From: Arthrobacter sp. SPG23 | GTDB lineage: Bacteria; Actinomycetota; Actinomycetes; Actinomycetales; Micrococcaceae | Direction: 5' to 3' | Assembly (NCBI RefSeq): GCF_000876655.1 | Contig: NZ_JYCN01000026.1 | Location: 62,001 to 126,000 of the forward strand | Length of the DNA: 64,000 nt | In this document: in pieces, positions 16,812-26,883 of the stretch | Layout of the letters: each line of letters begins with the position of its first letter | How positions within the stretch are numbered: position 1 is the first letter of the stretch | Program-made: the position numbers and the translations under genes | The notes under the pieces: generated by a model | What the model was told of the DNA's origin: nothing | Seen by the model: the letters and a program-made list of their open reading frames with translations, nothing else | The model's database searches: none

Positions 16812-18140
16812 ATGACAAACACAGCTACAGGCGCCAGCATCGGAGCCGATCAGCGCCAGCTCAAGCGGGCCAAGAAAGCAGCCCTCGCCGCGTTCCTCGG
16901 CGGCGCCCTTGAGTACTACGACTTCTTCATTTACGCCACCGCTGCGTCGCTGGTCTTTTCCAAGATCTTCTTTCCGGCAGGCGACCCCACCGTCGCCCTG
17001 ATCGCTTCCTTCGCCACCTTCGGTGTGGCCTACGTTGCACGCCCCTTCGGAGCGGTGGTCTTCGGCCACCTGGGCGACAAGATCGGCCGCAAGAACACCC
17101 TGGTGCTGACGCTGGTGCTGATGGGTTCGGCCACGTTCCTCATCGGCGTGCTGCCAGACTTCAACACCGCCGGCTACTGGGCCCCTGCCCTGCTGGTGCT
17201 GCTGCGCCTCATGCAGGGCCTCTCCGCAGGAGCCGAAACGGCCGGCGCCTCGGCACTGTCCACCGAGGAGGCCCCGGAAGGCCGCCGCGGCTTCTTCGCC
17301 AGCTTTGCGATGAGCGGCATCTCCGCCGGCATCGTTCTGGCCTCCCTGGCGTTCCTGCCCGTGGCCGCCATGAGTGAAGCCGACCGCCTCGCCTGGGGCT
17401 GGCGCATCCCGTTCTGGCTCTCGTTGATCGTGCTGATCGTCGCGTACCTGGTCCGCCGCTCGCTCGAGGAACCCGAGGTGTTCGAGGAGAAGCATGATCA
17501 CGGCGAGCTGGTGAAGCTCCCCTTCGCCAAGATGTTCAAGACGCATCCGGCCCAGTTCTTCCAGGTGGCCCTGATGTCCTTCGAGACCGTCACCAACACC
17601 TTTATGCAGTCCTTTGGCCTGGCCTACGCAGTATCCGTCGGCGTTCCCGCCTCCACCATGCTGTGGGTCAGCATCACCGGCAACGTTCTGGCCATGGCAA
17701 CCCAGCCGCTGATGGCCTGGTTCTCCGACAAGTACGGCCGCCGCCCGGTCTTCATCACCGGCGTCCTCGGTTCAGGTGCCATGATCTTCGTGTACTTCTC
17801 CGTGATCTCCACCGGCAACGTGCCCATGATCTTCCTGACCAGCACCCTGATCACGGCCGGCACCTACGCCATGTCCAACGCCATCTACCCGGCCTGGTTC
17901 TCGGAGCTGTTCAACGTGAAGGTCCGCTATTCCGGCATGGCCATCGGCCTGCAGGTCGGCATCCTGTGCGCCGGCTTCACCCCGCTGCTCGGCACTGCAC
18001 TCGTCGGCGCGGACAAGGCAAACTGGGGCCCCGCCGCCTGGATCGTGGCCGCGTCCTCCCTGCTGGCCGTCGCCGGCGCCTTCTGGGCCCGCGAAACCAG
18101 CAAGACCCCGCTGCGCGAACTGGGCAACTCGGTCCGCTGA
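16812..18140 (+). CDS. MHS-family MFS transporter (metabolite:H+ symporter)
   Basis: A 442-residue twelve-helix major facilitator of the metabolite:H+ symporter (MHS) family, which includes ShiA and other carboxylate importers. The diagnostic GALEYYDFFIYATAA in helix 1, RPFGAVVFGHLGDKIGRKN in loop 2-3 and LLRLMQGLSAGAETAGA in helix 4 are all present. The ATG at 16812 has GGAAGGG 8 nt upstream. Divergent from the shikimate dehydrogenase-like gene, it probably imports the acid that enzyme oxidises. The substrate cannot be read from sequence. Confidence 0.9.
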   Translation: MTNTATGASIGADQRQLKRAKKAALAAFLGGALEYYDFFIYATAASLVFSKIFFPAGDPTVALIASFATFGVAYVARPFGAVVFGHLGDKIGRKNTLVLTLVLMGSATFLIGVLPDFNTAGYWAPALLVLLRLMQGLSAGAETAGASALSTEEAPEGRRGFFASFAMSGISAGIVLASLAFLPVAAMSEADRLAWGWRIPFWLSLIVLIVAYLVRRSLEEPEVFEEKHDHGELVKLPFAKMFKTHPAQFFQVALMSFETVTNTFMQSFGLAYAVSVGVPASTMLWVSITGNVLAMATQPLMAWFSDKYGRRPVFITGVLGSGAMIFVYFSVISTGNVPMIFLTSTLITAGTYAMSNAIYPAWFSELFNVKVRYSGMAIGLQVGILCAGFTPLLGTALVGADKANWGPAAWIVAASSLLAVAGAFWARETSKTPLRELGNSVR

Positions 18141-18163
18141 CAAACATCCGCTGACAAACAGGT

Positions 18164-18203
18164 GGTTGAGCCTGCCGGGACCCCAATCCCGGCAGGCTCA
18201 ACC
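18164..18203. repeat. GGTTGAGCCTG palindrome (terminator or REP-like)
   Basis: GGTTGAGCCTGCCGGGA (18164-18180) is exactly complementary to TCCCGGCAGGCTCAACC (18187-18203) with a 6-nt loop, just after the transporter stop. There is no following T run. The outer arm GGTTGAGCCTG recurs at 59893, so it is probably a dispersed palindromic element that may also terminate transcription. The 14 bp before it, TCCGCTGACAAACA, are tandemly duplicated over the transporter stop codon. Confidence 0.75.
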
Positions 18204-18319
18204 CGCAGTGTCCCCTGCCGCAACAGGACTTTGTCCTCTGCGGCCTTTTGCCCACAGGTGCTTGGCTGGATGGCGGGGGAACTACACAGCGGTTACCATT
18301 TGCCACACGAGGAGTTCCG

Positions 18320-18766
18320 ATGGGCCACATCAAGCTGAGCACAACAATCGACGCACCCGTGGAGCGGGTCACGGAGATCGCCACGGACCCGCAGCACTGG
18401 GCCTCCTGGTGGGTCAACCTCGGAGAGGCCAAGAAAGTAACGGGCGACGGCGGTGCCGGCACCGTGGTTGAGCACAGTTACCTGATGGCCGGCGTTCCGT
18501 TTCCGGTGACCACGCGCGTTGTGGAGAACCAGCCGACGCCCACCGGCGGGAAACACGTGCGCATCGAATTCGACGGACCGCTCAAGGGCTGGCAAACCTG
18601 GGAGTACGAACCGGCGGGTACCGGGACGCTCGTCTCGCTGGAGATCGAATACAACGTTCCGGGCAGCGCCATCGGCAAGTTCGCGGACCACGTGGTGATC
18701 GAGCACATGCAGGAACGGGCAAGGCAACAGACGCTGGAAAATCTCAAGCTCATGGCGGAGCGCTAA
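18320..18766 (+). CDS. SRPBCC family protein
   Basis: A 148-residue single-domain protein of the START/Bet v1 (SRPBCC) superfamily: N-terminal strand MGHIKLSTTIDAPVERVTEIATDPQHWASWW, a beta-rich middle and a C-terminal amphipathic helix (VVIEHMQERARQQTLENLKLM). Such proteins bind hydrophobic ligands in a deep pocket; the ligand is unknown. ATG with GAGGAG 5 nt upstream. It stands alone and its stop codon overlaps that of the minus-strand gene by 4 nt. Confidence 0.85.
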   Translation: MGHIKLSTTIDAPVERVTEIATDPQHWASWWVNLGEAKKVTGDGGAGTVVEHSYLMAGVPFPVTTRVVENQPTPTGGKHVRIEFDGPLKGWQTWEYEPAGTGTLVSLEIEYNVPGSAIGKFADHVVIEHMQERARQQTLENLKLMAER

Positions 18767-19242
18767 GCCCCCGCCAGCGGGCGTCGCAGCCTGGCCAGCA
18801 GCGTCGCGGCGAGGAGCGCCGTCGTGATTTCCACGGCGATGATGGCGAGCATCCCGCCGGCGGCAGAACCGGCAGCGGAACCCGCAGCTTCTGCTGCCGG
18901 CATCCCGGAAACCCCGTGGCTGTGGCCGGACGCCCCGGCACCGGCCCCTGCCCCCAGTAACAGGACGGCGTGCAGGGCGGCCATCGCCAGCGCGCAGGCC
19001 ATCACCTGCCGGAGGGAACCCGGCCGCCCGTCGCGCCAGATGTGGACCGCGCACGGCAGGCATACGCCCACCATGGCCAGCATCAGCAGGTTCATCCATA
19101 TTCCGTGGTGGTTTCCCGCGACCAGCCAGAGGTGCACCAGGCAGGACGCAACGGTCGCGGCGGCAATGGCGCGCATATGGAGGACAGGGCGGGGGCGGAG
19201 GATGGGGCCGGCGGGGCGGCCCCATCCTCGCAGGGCTGTCAT
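18763..19242 (-). CDS. Small membrane protein with His-rich loop, downstream of copper amine oxidase
   Basis: A 159-residue protein with about four hydrophobic segments (24-45, 47-67, 79-100, 127-150) and histidines in or near the membrane parts, including VHLWLVAGNHHG and the loop SGHSHGVSGM. It begins 9 nt after the copper amine oxidase stop, so the two form an operon. A role in metal delivery or in anchoring the oxidase system is attractive but only inferred. I do not recognise a named family with certainty. Confidence 0.65.
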   Translation of the reverse strand: MTALRGWGRPAGPILRPRPVLHMRAIAAATVASCLVHLWLVAGNHHGIWMNLLMLAMVGVCLPCAVHIWRDGRPGSLRQVMACALAMAALHAVLLLGAGAGAGASGHSHGVSGMPAAEAAGSAAGSAAGGMLAIIAVEITTALLAATLLARLRRPLAGA

Positions 19243-19251
19243 GGCGCCTGC

Positions 19252-21189
19252 CTAGCCGTGGCAGTGCCCGCCGGCGGCGGGTCCCGTGTTCGGGTTGGCG
19301 GGAACATCCAGCACCGGGCTGCGGTCAAAGAACCCTTCCGGGCGCAGCTTGAAGCCCACCGTGTCCACCGGCATGATGGGCCAGTCCTCGATCCGGGGGA
19401 AGTGCGTCAGCCCGAAAGTGTGCCACACCACGATGTCCTGGCCGTCGATCTCGCGGTCCTGGGCGATGTAGGCCGGCAGCCCCGCTCCCCCGGAGTGCTG
19501 GTTCACGAAGTCGCCGGTGGGGTACCTCTCGTCCTCCGCAAACCGGGTGACCCACAGGTCCTTGGTGGCGAACGCCGCCCGGCGCGCGATGGAGGAATCC
19601 GGATCCGCGAGAAGGGTCGGCTGGCCCTGGGCATGAAGCTTGTAGCCCACGGGTTCGCCCAGCCGGTTGCGCGACTCCGGGTTGGAGATGATCCACGTCC
19701 TCCCGCTGCGGGCATCGGCTTCCCGGACGGCTTCGGATTCCCGGCTCAGCACGGTCCTCTTCCGGGAGAACGCGTTGCCGCGTTCGTTGCCTTCGCCCAT
19801 GGGCTGCCGGACCACATCCTCCTCCTCGACCCGGTTGCTGAAGCCGTCGATCGCCATATCCAGGCGGGCGCTGAAGAGGTGCTGGTGGAACGGAGCGCCG
19901 AGCCCGGGTGCCAGCTGGGAGATGTTGGCCGAACCGCCCTCCGGGTAGGCGGAGGTGAAGACGACGCCGGTGGCCTTGGCCTCGAATTCGATGGTGCCGT
20001 CGAGGTAGAGGTACCAGTAGAAGCCGTAGTCGTAGTTGCCGATGGTGGTGAAGAAGGAGATGACCAGGCGGCGGTTGCGCCGGGTGTAGTTGATGCCCGT
20101 CCAGAGGTCGGAGTGCTTGGCCAGGATGCCCCAGTCCTCTTCATGCATGCAGATGCCGTTGCGGATTTCGCGGGGGTTGCCGAACGCGTCGCTGATCACC
20201 GGGCTGAGGTAGGTGATCTCGCCGAGGCAGTCGCAGCCCAGTTCGAGCGAGTTGGCATACTGGCCCACCAGGTATTCGCCGGTGTCGAAGTAGTTCTGCC
20301 AGGACCGGATCGGCGACGGATCGCCGTACGGAACCACCATCTCGGCGATGGACCCGCGGTTGATGATGGGGCGCTTCCGGTCGCCGTCCTGGAAGGCAAG
20401 GTTGTGCAGCACCACGCCTTCGCGGACGTCGAAGCCGACGTCCACGCTCCATTTTTCCCACTCGACGTGGTTGCCGCCGGTGACGGTGAAGCTTGGCCCC
20501 TCGGGCTGGGTGATGTGGAGCGGCTTCTGGGTGGTGCGGAGCGGGCCGGTGAGTTCGGGGTCGGTGTAGTTGCCGTGCTCGGCCGGAATCGGGACAACCC
20601 CGGTGTCCAGGACCTGCGTGACCTCCTTGCTGACCACGTCGACGTACGCCACCAGGCCGTCGACGGGATGCGCCCACGCACTGTCCTCGGGAAAGTCCTG
20701 GACGAAGGCCAGCCCGCGGAGGATGCGCCGGCCCTTTTCCTCCGGGTACTCAAAGACACCGGCGGAGAGCGGAGCAACACGGACCTTGCCGACGTCGAGT
20801 CCACGGTCGGCCAGGGCCTTGAGCCACCGCTCGTCGGACGCCAGGAGTTCCTCGACCACCTCGAATTCCTCTTCCAGCACGGGAAGTTCGCCGACGACGG
20901 CGGTGTCCAGTTCGACGGCGGAGGTCACCTCGCCGCTTGTGACGGAGACCGTCACATCCAGCGGGCGGCCACCGGAAACATCGTGGATGAACACCCGGAA
21001 CCGCCGGTCCTCCGAACCCGGGGTTTCCGGCGGTGCCGGGCGCCGCGCCGGGTCCAGCAGGCCGAGGTAGGCGATCCGCTTCTCCGGGCCGAGGAGTCCG
21101 CCGGCACGCAGGATGCCCTGGACTTCGGTGATCTCCCCGCCCGTTGCCAGGCGGTACGGGGCGGCTGTGTCAGTTGGTGCAAGTGTCAT
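19252..21189 (-). CDS. Copper-containing primary-amine oxidase (TPQ cofactor)
   Basis: A 645-residue quinoprotein that oxidises primary amines to aldehydes with O2, releasing NH3 and H2O2. The TPQ precursor is Tyr386 in the N-Y-D-Y motif, the catalytic base Asp302 is in NYFDTGEY, and two copper ligands are His435 and His437 (HQH), the third in [11 protein letters not shown] near 600. Length and motifs fit the Arthrobacter globiformis phenylethylamine and histamine oxidases. There is no signal peptide, so it is cytoplasmic. Followed after 9 nt by a His-rich membrane protein; divergent from a TetR regulator with a palindromic operator between. Likely substrates are phenylethylamine, tyramine or histamine. 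Confidence 0.95.
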   Translation of the reverse strand: MTLAPTDTAAPYRLATGGEITEVQGILRAGGLLGPEKRIAYLGLLDPARRPAPPETPGSEDRRFRVFIHDVSGGRPLDVTVSVTSGEVTSAVELDTAVVGELPVLEEEFEVVEELLASDERWLKALADRGLDVGKVRVAPLSAGVFEYPEEKGRRILRGLAFVQDFPEDSAWAHPVDGLVAYVDVVSKEVTQVLDTGVVPIPAEHGNYTDPELTGPLRTTQKPLHITQPEGPSFTVTGGNHVEWEKWSVDVGFDVREGVVLHNLAFQDGDRKRPIINRGSIAEMVVPYGDPSPIRSWQNYFDTGEYLVGQYANSLELGCDCLGEITYLSPVISDAFGNPREIRNGICMHEEDWGILAKHSDLWTGINYTRRNRRLVISFFTTIGNYDYGFYWYLYLDGTIEFEAKATGVVFTSAYPEGGSANISQLAPGLGAPFHQHLFSARLDMAIDGFSNRVEEEDVVRQPMGEGNERGNAFSRKRTVLSRESEAVREADARSGRTWIISNPESRNRLGEPVGYKLHAQGQPTLLADPDSSIARRAAFATKDLWVTRFAEDERYPTGDFVNQHSGGAGLPAYIAQDREIDGQDIVVWHTFGLTHFPRIEDWPIMPVDTVGFKLRPEGFFDRSPVLDVPANPNTGPAAGGHCHG

Positions 21190-21229
21190 GAGCGCTGCCT
21201 TTGTCCGGGACCGTGTTGGGGTCGGGATT

Positions 21230-21257
21230 TTTATTTTCTATAGTTGTAGAGAATAAA
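21230..21257. promoter_or_regulatory. 28-bp inverted repeat, probable TetR operator
   Basis: TTTATTTTCTA (21230-21240) and TAGAGAATAAA (21247-21257) are inverted copies matching at 10 of 11 positions around a 6-bp centre. The element is AT-rich in a GC-rich background and lies between the amine oxidase start (21189) and the TetR start (21316). A TetR dimer (or two) bound here would control both genes. Confidence 0.75.
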
Positions 21258-21315
21258 CGGTCCGTAAGATGGATCACAAGGGTTCGATACAAAAAAGTTC
21301 CGGGGGATCACCAGA

Positions 21316-21912
21316 GTGCCAAAGATTGTTGACCATGATGAACGACGCCTGGAACTGGTGGATGCGACCTGGCGGATCATTGCCAGGCTGGGCATCGAAG
21401 GCGCCACGATGCGGGAAATCGCCCTCGAGGCCGGCTTTGCCAACGGCGCACTGAAGCCCTACTTCCCCACCAAGGACACGCTGCTGACGTTCGCGTTCCG
21501 GCACGTCTTCAACAGGACCAACGAGCGCATCCGGGAGGTCACGGCGGGCAAGGCCGGGATTGAAGCACTCCGGGCGTTTTGCGTGGAGGTGCTGCCGCTG
21601 GACGCCGAGCGGGTCAATGAAGCGCGGATTGTGGTCCCGTTCTGGCAGAAGGCCATCAATGACCCGGAAAAAGCCGCCATCCACCGCGAGTCCATGGACC
21701 AGTGGCACGCCGCGATCCTCGGGCACCTGGCGGAGGCGAGGACGCAAGGGGACGTGGGTGCCGCCATCGACGATTCAGCCGTTGCCGGCCACCTCCTGAA
21801 CATGCTGTTGGGCGCGCAGATAGCAGCCGCCCTCGCCCCGGACAACGAGGCGGACCTAGGCTTGGGCGACCAGCTGGAAGCATTCCTGACCCTCCTTCGG
21901 TCGGGTTCATAA
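21316..21912 (+). CDS. TetR/AcrR family regulator of the amine oxidase operon
   Basis: A 198-residue TetR-family protein. The HTH lies at about 12-58 (ELVDATWRIIARLGIEGATMREIALEAGFANGALKPYFPTKDTLL) and the C-terminal half is a helical ligand domain resembling BetI-type regulators (LPLDAERVNEARIVVPFW). GTG start at 21316. Divergent from the copper amine oxidase with a shared 28-bp palindrome, it is most likely that gene's local repressor, with an amine or aldehyde as inducer (inference). Confidence 0.88.
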   Translation: MPKIVDHDERRLELVDATWRIIARLGIEGATMREIALEAGFANGALKPYFPTKDTLLTFAFRHVFNRTNERIREVTAGKAGIEALRAFCVEVLPLDAERVNEARIVVPFWQKAINDPEKAAIHRESMDQWHAAILGHLAEARTQGDVGAAIDDSAVAGHLLNMLLGAQIAAALAPDNEADLGLGDQLEAFLTLLRSGS

Positions 21913-21914
21913 TT

Positions 21915-21940
21915 CTTTTTTCGACGATGGGCGAAAAAAG
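21915..21940. terminator. AT-rich stem-loop after the TetR gene
   Basis: CTTTTTTCG (21915-21923) and CGAAAAAAG (21932-21940) form a perfect 9-bp inverted repeat with an 8-nt loop, 2 nt after the TetR stop. It may act as a weak terminator or as an upstream element of the AraC-type gene. Confidence 0.45.
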
Positions 21941-21976
21941 ATGACAACGCCCGCCGTGGCCGCTAACCTGAAATGA

Positions 21977-21994
21977 CTGTGTCGCAGGACACAG
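21977..21994. promoter_or_regulatory. CTGTGTC-GCAG-GACACAG palindrome before the AraC-type gene
   Basis: A perfect 7-bp inverted repeat with a 4-bp centre, 47 bp before the AraC-type gene. Its inner TGTGT-N6-ACACA shape resembles a CRP/GlxR-type site, but it could equally be the autoregulatory site of another factor. Confidence 0.5.
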
Positions 21995-22040
21995 CCTGGG
22001 GGACCCACTTTCAGATGGCTATCCGGCGTCAGGAACATCC

Positions 22041-22996
22041 ATGTCTGCAACCACAGCCCGCCCGGCGGGCCAAGAACTCACCTCCAGCGTGGCCACCTCC
22101 TTCGACCACTGGCGGCACCTTGTGGCGGAGTCCTTCGTGCCGCTGGCCGCCGACACGGATCAGCCGGACACCTTCCGCGGCCGGATGCGGTCCAGGGTGT
22201 TGGACCGGCTGTGCATCGTGGAGGTGTCAGCCTCGGGCCACAATGTCCACCGCACACCTGCCCTGGTGGCCCGGCCCGGCCAGCGCTATTTCAAACTCAA
22301 TCTCCAGCTGGAGGGCACCGGACTCCTCATCCAGGACAACCGCGAGGCAGTGCTGCGCCCCGGCGACCTCGCCATTTACGACACCAACCGCCCCTACACG
22401 CTGGCGTTCGAAGAGCAGGCGCGGGTCATGGTGGTCATGTTCCCGCACGATTCGCTGACCCTGCCCCCGGACTACGTCGGGCAGCTCGCGGCCGTCCGGC
22501 TGGCAGGCGGGCACGGGCTGGCGGGCATCGTAGGCCCCTTCATTGCCCGGCTGGCAGAGAACCTTGAAGCCCTCAGCGGCCCCAGCGGATCACGGCTGGC
22601 CGCCAACGCCCTGGACCTCGTGTCCACCATGCTGCACTCGGAGCTGGACATGGCGCGGGAGAGCATGAAGCCTCAGGTGCTGCTGGCGTCGTCCGTGCGC
22701 GAATACATCGAGGCCAACCTCGCCGATCCCCAGCTCTCGCCCGCCAGCATTGCGGCGGCGCACTTCATCTCCACCCGGCACCTGCACAACATCTTCCACG
22801 AATCGGGCGCCACCGTTGCCAGCTGGATCCGGAGCCAGCGGCTGGAGCGCATCCGCCGCGACCTGAGGGATCCGCTGCTCCACAGCACCTCCGTGGGGGC
22901 AGTCGCCGCCCGCTGGGGGTTCCTGGATGCGGCGCATTTCAGCCGCACGTTCCGGGATGCCTACGGCGAATCCCCCAGCGACTGGCGCCGCGGCGC

Positions 22997-23000
<4 letters not shown>
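22041..23000 (+). CDS. AraC family transcriptional regulator
   Basis: A 319-residue protein with an N-terminal AraC-binding-like cupin domain (about 20-180; RYFKLNLQLEGTGLLIQDNREAVLRPGDLAIYD) and a C-terminal double HTH (about 215-315, ISTRHLHNIFHESGATVASWIRSQRLERIRRDL and VAARWGFLDAAHFSRTFRDAYGESPSDWR). ATG with AGGA 6 nt upstream. It belongs to the NphR/FeaR-like branch of longer AraC proteins; such regulators often act on amine or aromatic catabolism, which fits the neighbourhood, but its target is not evident. Confidence 0.9.
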
Positions 23001-24492
<1,492 letters not shown>

Positions 24493-24571
24493 CTAACCTC
24501 CGTATTGTGACTTTTAATTTCCATAAAACGAAAATTACATGCCCGGTTCAGCGTCCGGCCGGGGACTTCTG

Positions 24572-25282
24572 ATGAACCAGATTTGCCTGCTCCTCTCCGG
24601 CGCCGCGCTCCTGCTCAACGGCCTCGCGGCGCTGGATCTCCTCCCCCGCCGGGACGCGGCCGTGTTCAGCCTGGTCACCGGCAGCACCCAGCTGCTCCTC
24701 GCCGTTGCATACCTGGGGACTGCCGGCGGCGGTGACGGTACTGCCGGCGGCGGCGGAACGGCGATTCTGCTCGGAGCGGCCGGGATGTTCCTTTTCGGGC
24801 TGACCTACGCCTACGTTGGGCTGGATTTCCTCCTGGGACTGGGGTCCCGGGGCCTTGGCTGGTTCTGCGGGATGGTGGCCGAGTGCGGCCTCCTGCTCGC
24901 CGCGGCCTGGTCCGTGGAGGATCCGCTCCTGGCCGTGCTCTGGCTCTGCTGGACCTACCTGTGGCTGCTGTTCTTCCTGCAACTGGCCCTCGGGATTGAA
25001 CGGCTCACGCCGCTCATTGGCTGGTCCCTGATCCTCACGAGCCAGGCATCGGCCACGGTCCCGGCGCTGCTGGGCATCACCGGGCGCTGGCCCGATGGTC
25101 CCGAAGCACCGGCGACGGCGGCAGCGGCGGTGGGCGCCGCGGCGGCCCTGGCCGCGCTTCTGCTGCTGGCCGGTTACCTCGCGTGGCGCGGGCGCCAAAC
25201 CGCCGCCCGCGCCGCCGTCGTCCCTTCCGTTGCCTGTCCTGATGTCTCTGCCAGCGCGCTACCCGGCGAACTCAAGCGCTGA
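24572..25282 (+). CDS. AmiS/UreI family amide or urea channel
   Basis: A 236-residue membrane protein with about six to seven helices and the AmiS/UreI pattern: N-terminal SLVTGSTQLLLAVAYL, central LFGLTYAYVGLDFLLGLGSRGLGWFCGMVA and VLWLCWTYLWLLFFLQLALG. UreI is a urea channel and AmiS accompanies amidases. A Gly-rich loop lies between helices 2 and 3 and the C-terminus is extended by about 35 residues. ATG with GGGGA 6 nt upstream. No amidase or urease lies in the window. Its last 24 nt overlap the end of the permease on the other strand. Confidence 0.85.
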   Translation: MNQICLLLSGAALLLNGLAALDLLPRRDAAVFSLVTGSTQLLLAVAYLGTAGGGDGTAGGGGTAILLGAAGMFLFGLTYAYVGLDFLLGLGSRGLGWFCGMVAECGLLLAAAWSVEDPLLAVLWLCWTYLWLLFFLQLALGIERLTPLIGWSLILTSQASATVPALLGITGRWPDGPEAPATAAAAVGAAAALAALLLLAGYLAWRGRQTAARAAVVPSVACPDVSASALPGELKR

Positions 25283-26734
25283 CGCCCGGATCTGCTTTTC
25301 CACCCGGATCTCCACGAGGACACCGGCCAGGAACAGTGCGGGGACGGCCACCAGCAGGCCCACTGCCGTTTCCGCGCTGCCTCCGATAAGGGACGTGAAG
25401 TTGCTGACCACCAGGTACAGCACCCACGCCAGCAGCACGGAAGCCAGCACCGGGGCGATCAACGTCTGCCATTGCTGGCCGGTCACCTTTTCCCGGCGGA
25501 AGTAGGCGACGACGGCAAGGGAGGAGAGCATGTACAGCACCAGCAGCGCCGCGACGGCGAGGCCGCTGAACCAGGAGAAGAGGGTCAGGACCGGGTCCAG
25601 CCCCAGCAGCGCGAACGGCGCCACCAGCAGGACCGCAACGATGGTCTGGATCCAGGCCGCCGCAGCCGGGGCGCGGTGCTTGTTGGTCCGGGCAATGACT
25701 GCCGGCATGGAGCCGCGCAGGGCCAGCGAGTGCAGGTAGCGGTTGATGCCGTTGTGGAAGGCAATGATGCCGGCCAGCAGCGAGGTCACCAGCAGGACTC
25801 CGGCCGTGATCCCTGCCCAGGGTCCGAACATTTCAACGATGGGGCCGATCACGAAGGAGGTGGCGTCCCCCGATTCCAGGGCGGCACCCGCAGCATCCAC
25901 CACGTGGGACGGCCCGTAGAAGCTGACCAGCATCCAGGTGATGAAGGAGAAGAACACAGCGATGATGCCCACGGACAGATAGGTGGCCCGCGCAACCGTC
26001 TTGTGCGGGTCCTTGGCTTCGGCGGAGTAGATGGCCGTGGACTCAAAACCGAACATGGAGGCCACCGCGAACATAATGGCGACCCCGGGGGCTCCGCTGG
26101 CGATGGCTTCCGGGGCGAACGACGCGGCGATGTCCAGCCCTTCGGGGCCGCCGCCTTTGAACAGCACGGAGAATCCGAACATCAGCAGGATGGCCACTTC
26201 CAGGCCCACCAGGATGGCAAGGACGCGGGCGCCGAGTTCGATGTTCTTGGATCCCAGGACCTGGACGCCAGCCATGGTGATGACGGCGAGCAGCCACCAG
26301 GGAACAGTTATGCCGGCGGATGCCAGCAGGCCGGAGAAGGCCGCGCCGTACAGTCCGTACATTGCCGCCTGCACCGTGCTGTAGGCGAGCAGGGCAAGCC
26401 AGGCCGCTCCGGCACCGGTCTTGCGCCCGAATGCTGCGGTCACGTAGGCGTAAAAGGCGCCGTTGGTCTGTACTTTCCGGCTCATGGCCACAAAGCCGAC
26501 GGCGAAGATGACAATGACGATGCCCACCACGAGGTAGGCACCCGGTGCGCCGGCGCCGTTGCCGAGCGCGGCCGCGAGCGGTGCAGCTCCCACGATGCCG
26601 GTCAGCGGGGCCTGGGCGGAGAGGACAAAGAACAGAATGCCCAGGACTCCGATGCTTCCTGCGCGCAGGGCGGTGGAATGTTCCTGGCGTGAACCGGGTT
26701 CCGCGGTTCGGGATTCGGGATTCGAAATACTCAT
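25259..26734 (-). CDS. APC superfamily amino acid/amine permease
   Basis: A 491-residue twelve-helix permease of the amino acid-polyamine-organocation superfamily, with LRAGSIGVLGILFFVLSAQAPLTGIVG at helix 1 and FAVASMFGFESTAIYSAEAKDPHKTVARATY at helix 6. The ATG at 26734 (AAGGA 6 nt upstream) is preferred to the ATG 7 codons earlier. It lies 149 nt after the flavin amine oxidase on the same strand, so it probably imports the amine that oxidase degrades. Confidence 0.9.
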   Translation of the reverse strand: MSISNPESRTAEPGSRQEHSTALRAGSIGVLGILFFVLSAQAPLTGIVGAAPLAAALGNGAGAPGAYLVVGIVIVIFAVGFVAMSRKVQTNGAFYAYVTAAFGRKTGAGAAWLALLAYSTVQAAMYGLYGAAFSGLLASAGITVPWWLLAVITMAGVQVLGSKNIELGARVLAILVGLEVAILLMFGFSVLFKGGGPEGLDIAASFAPEAIASGAPGVAIMFAVASMFGFESTAIYSAEAKDPHKTVARATYLSVGIIAVFFSFITWMLVSFYGPSHVVDAAGAALESGDATSFVIGPIVEMFGPWAGITAGVLLVTSLLAGIIAFHNGINRYLHSLALRGSMPAVIARTNKHRAPAAAAWIQTIVAVLLVAPFALLGLDPVLTLFSWFSGLAVAALLVLYMLSSLAVVAYFRREKVTGQQWQTLIAPVLASVLLAWVLYLVVSNFTSLIGGSAETAVGLLVAVPALFLAGVLVEIRVEKQIRASALEFAG

Positions 26735-26883
26735 TGGATCCTTCTTAACGGTCATGAGTGCTGGGGAAAAGAGCTGGGGCGAAATTCGTGGGACAGCTGC
26801 CGGGCCCGGGCAAAGGTGCCGGTGATGTGCACCGTGGAATCCAGCATGGCAGCCGGCGCCGGACCCGGCTTGTCGTGCAGCGA

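Noticed and set aside
18970..21243. 757-codon plus-strand open frame opposite the copper amine oxidase
   Set aside because: It is antisense to an oxidase with complete active-site motifs, has low-complexity Val/Arg/Gly composition typical of shadow frames in GC-rich DNA, and lacks a ribosome site.
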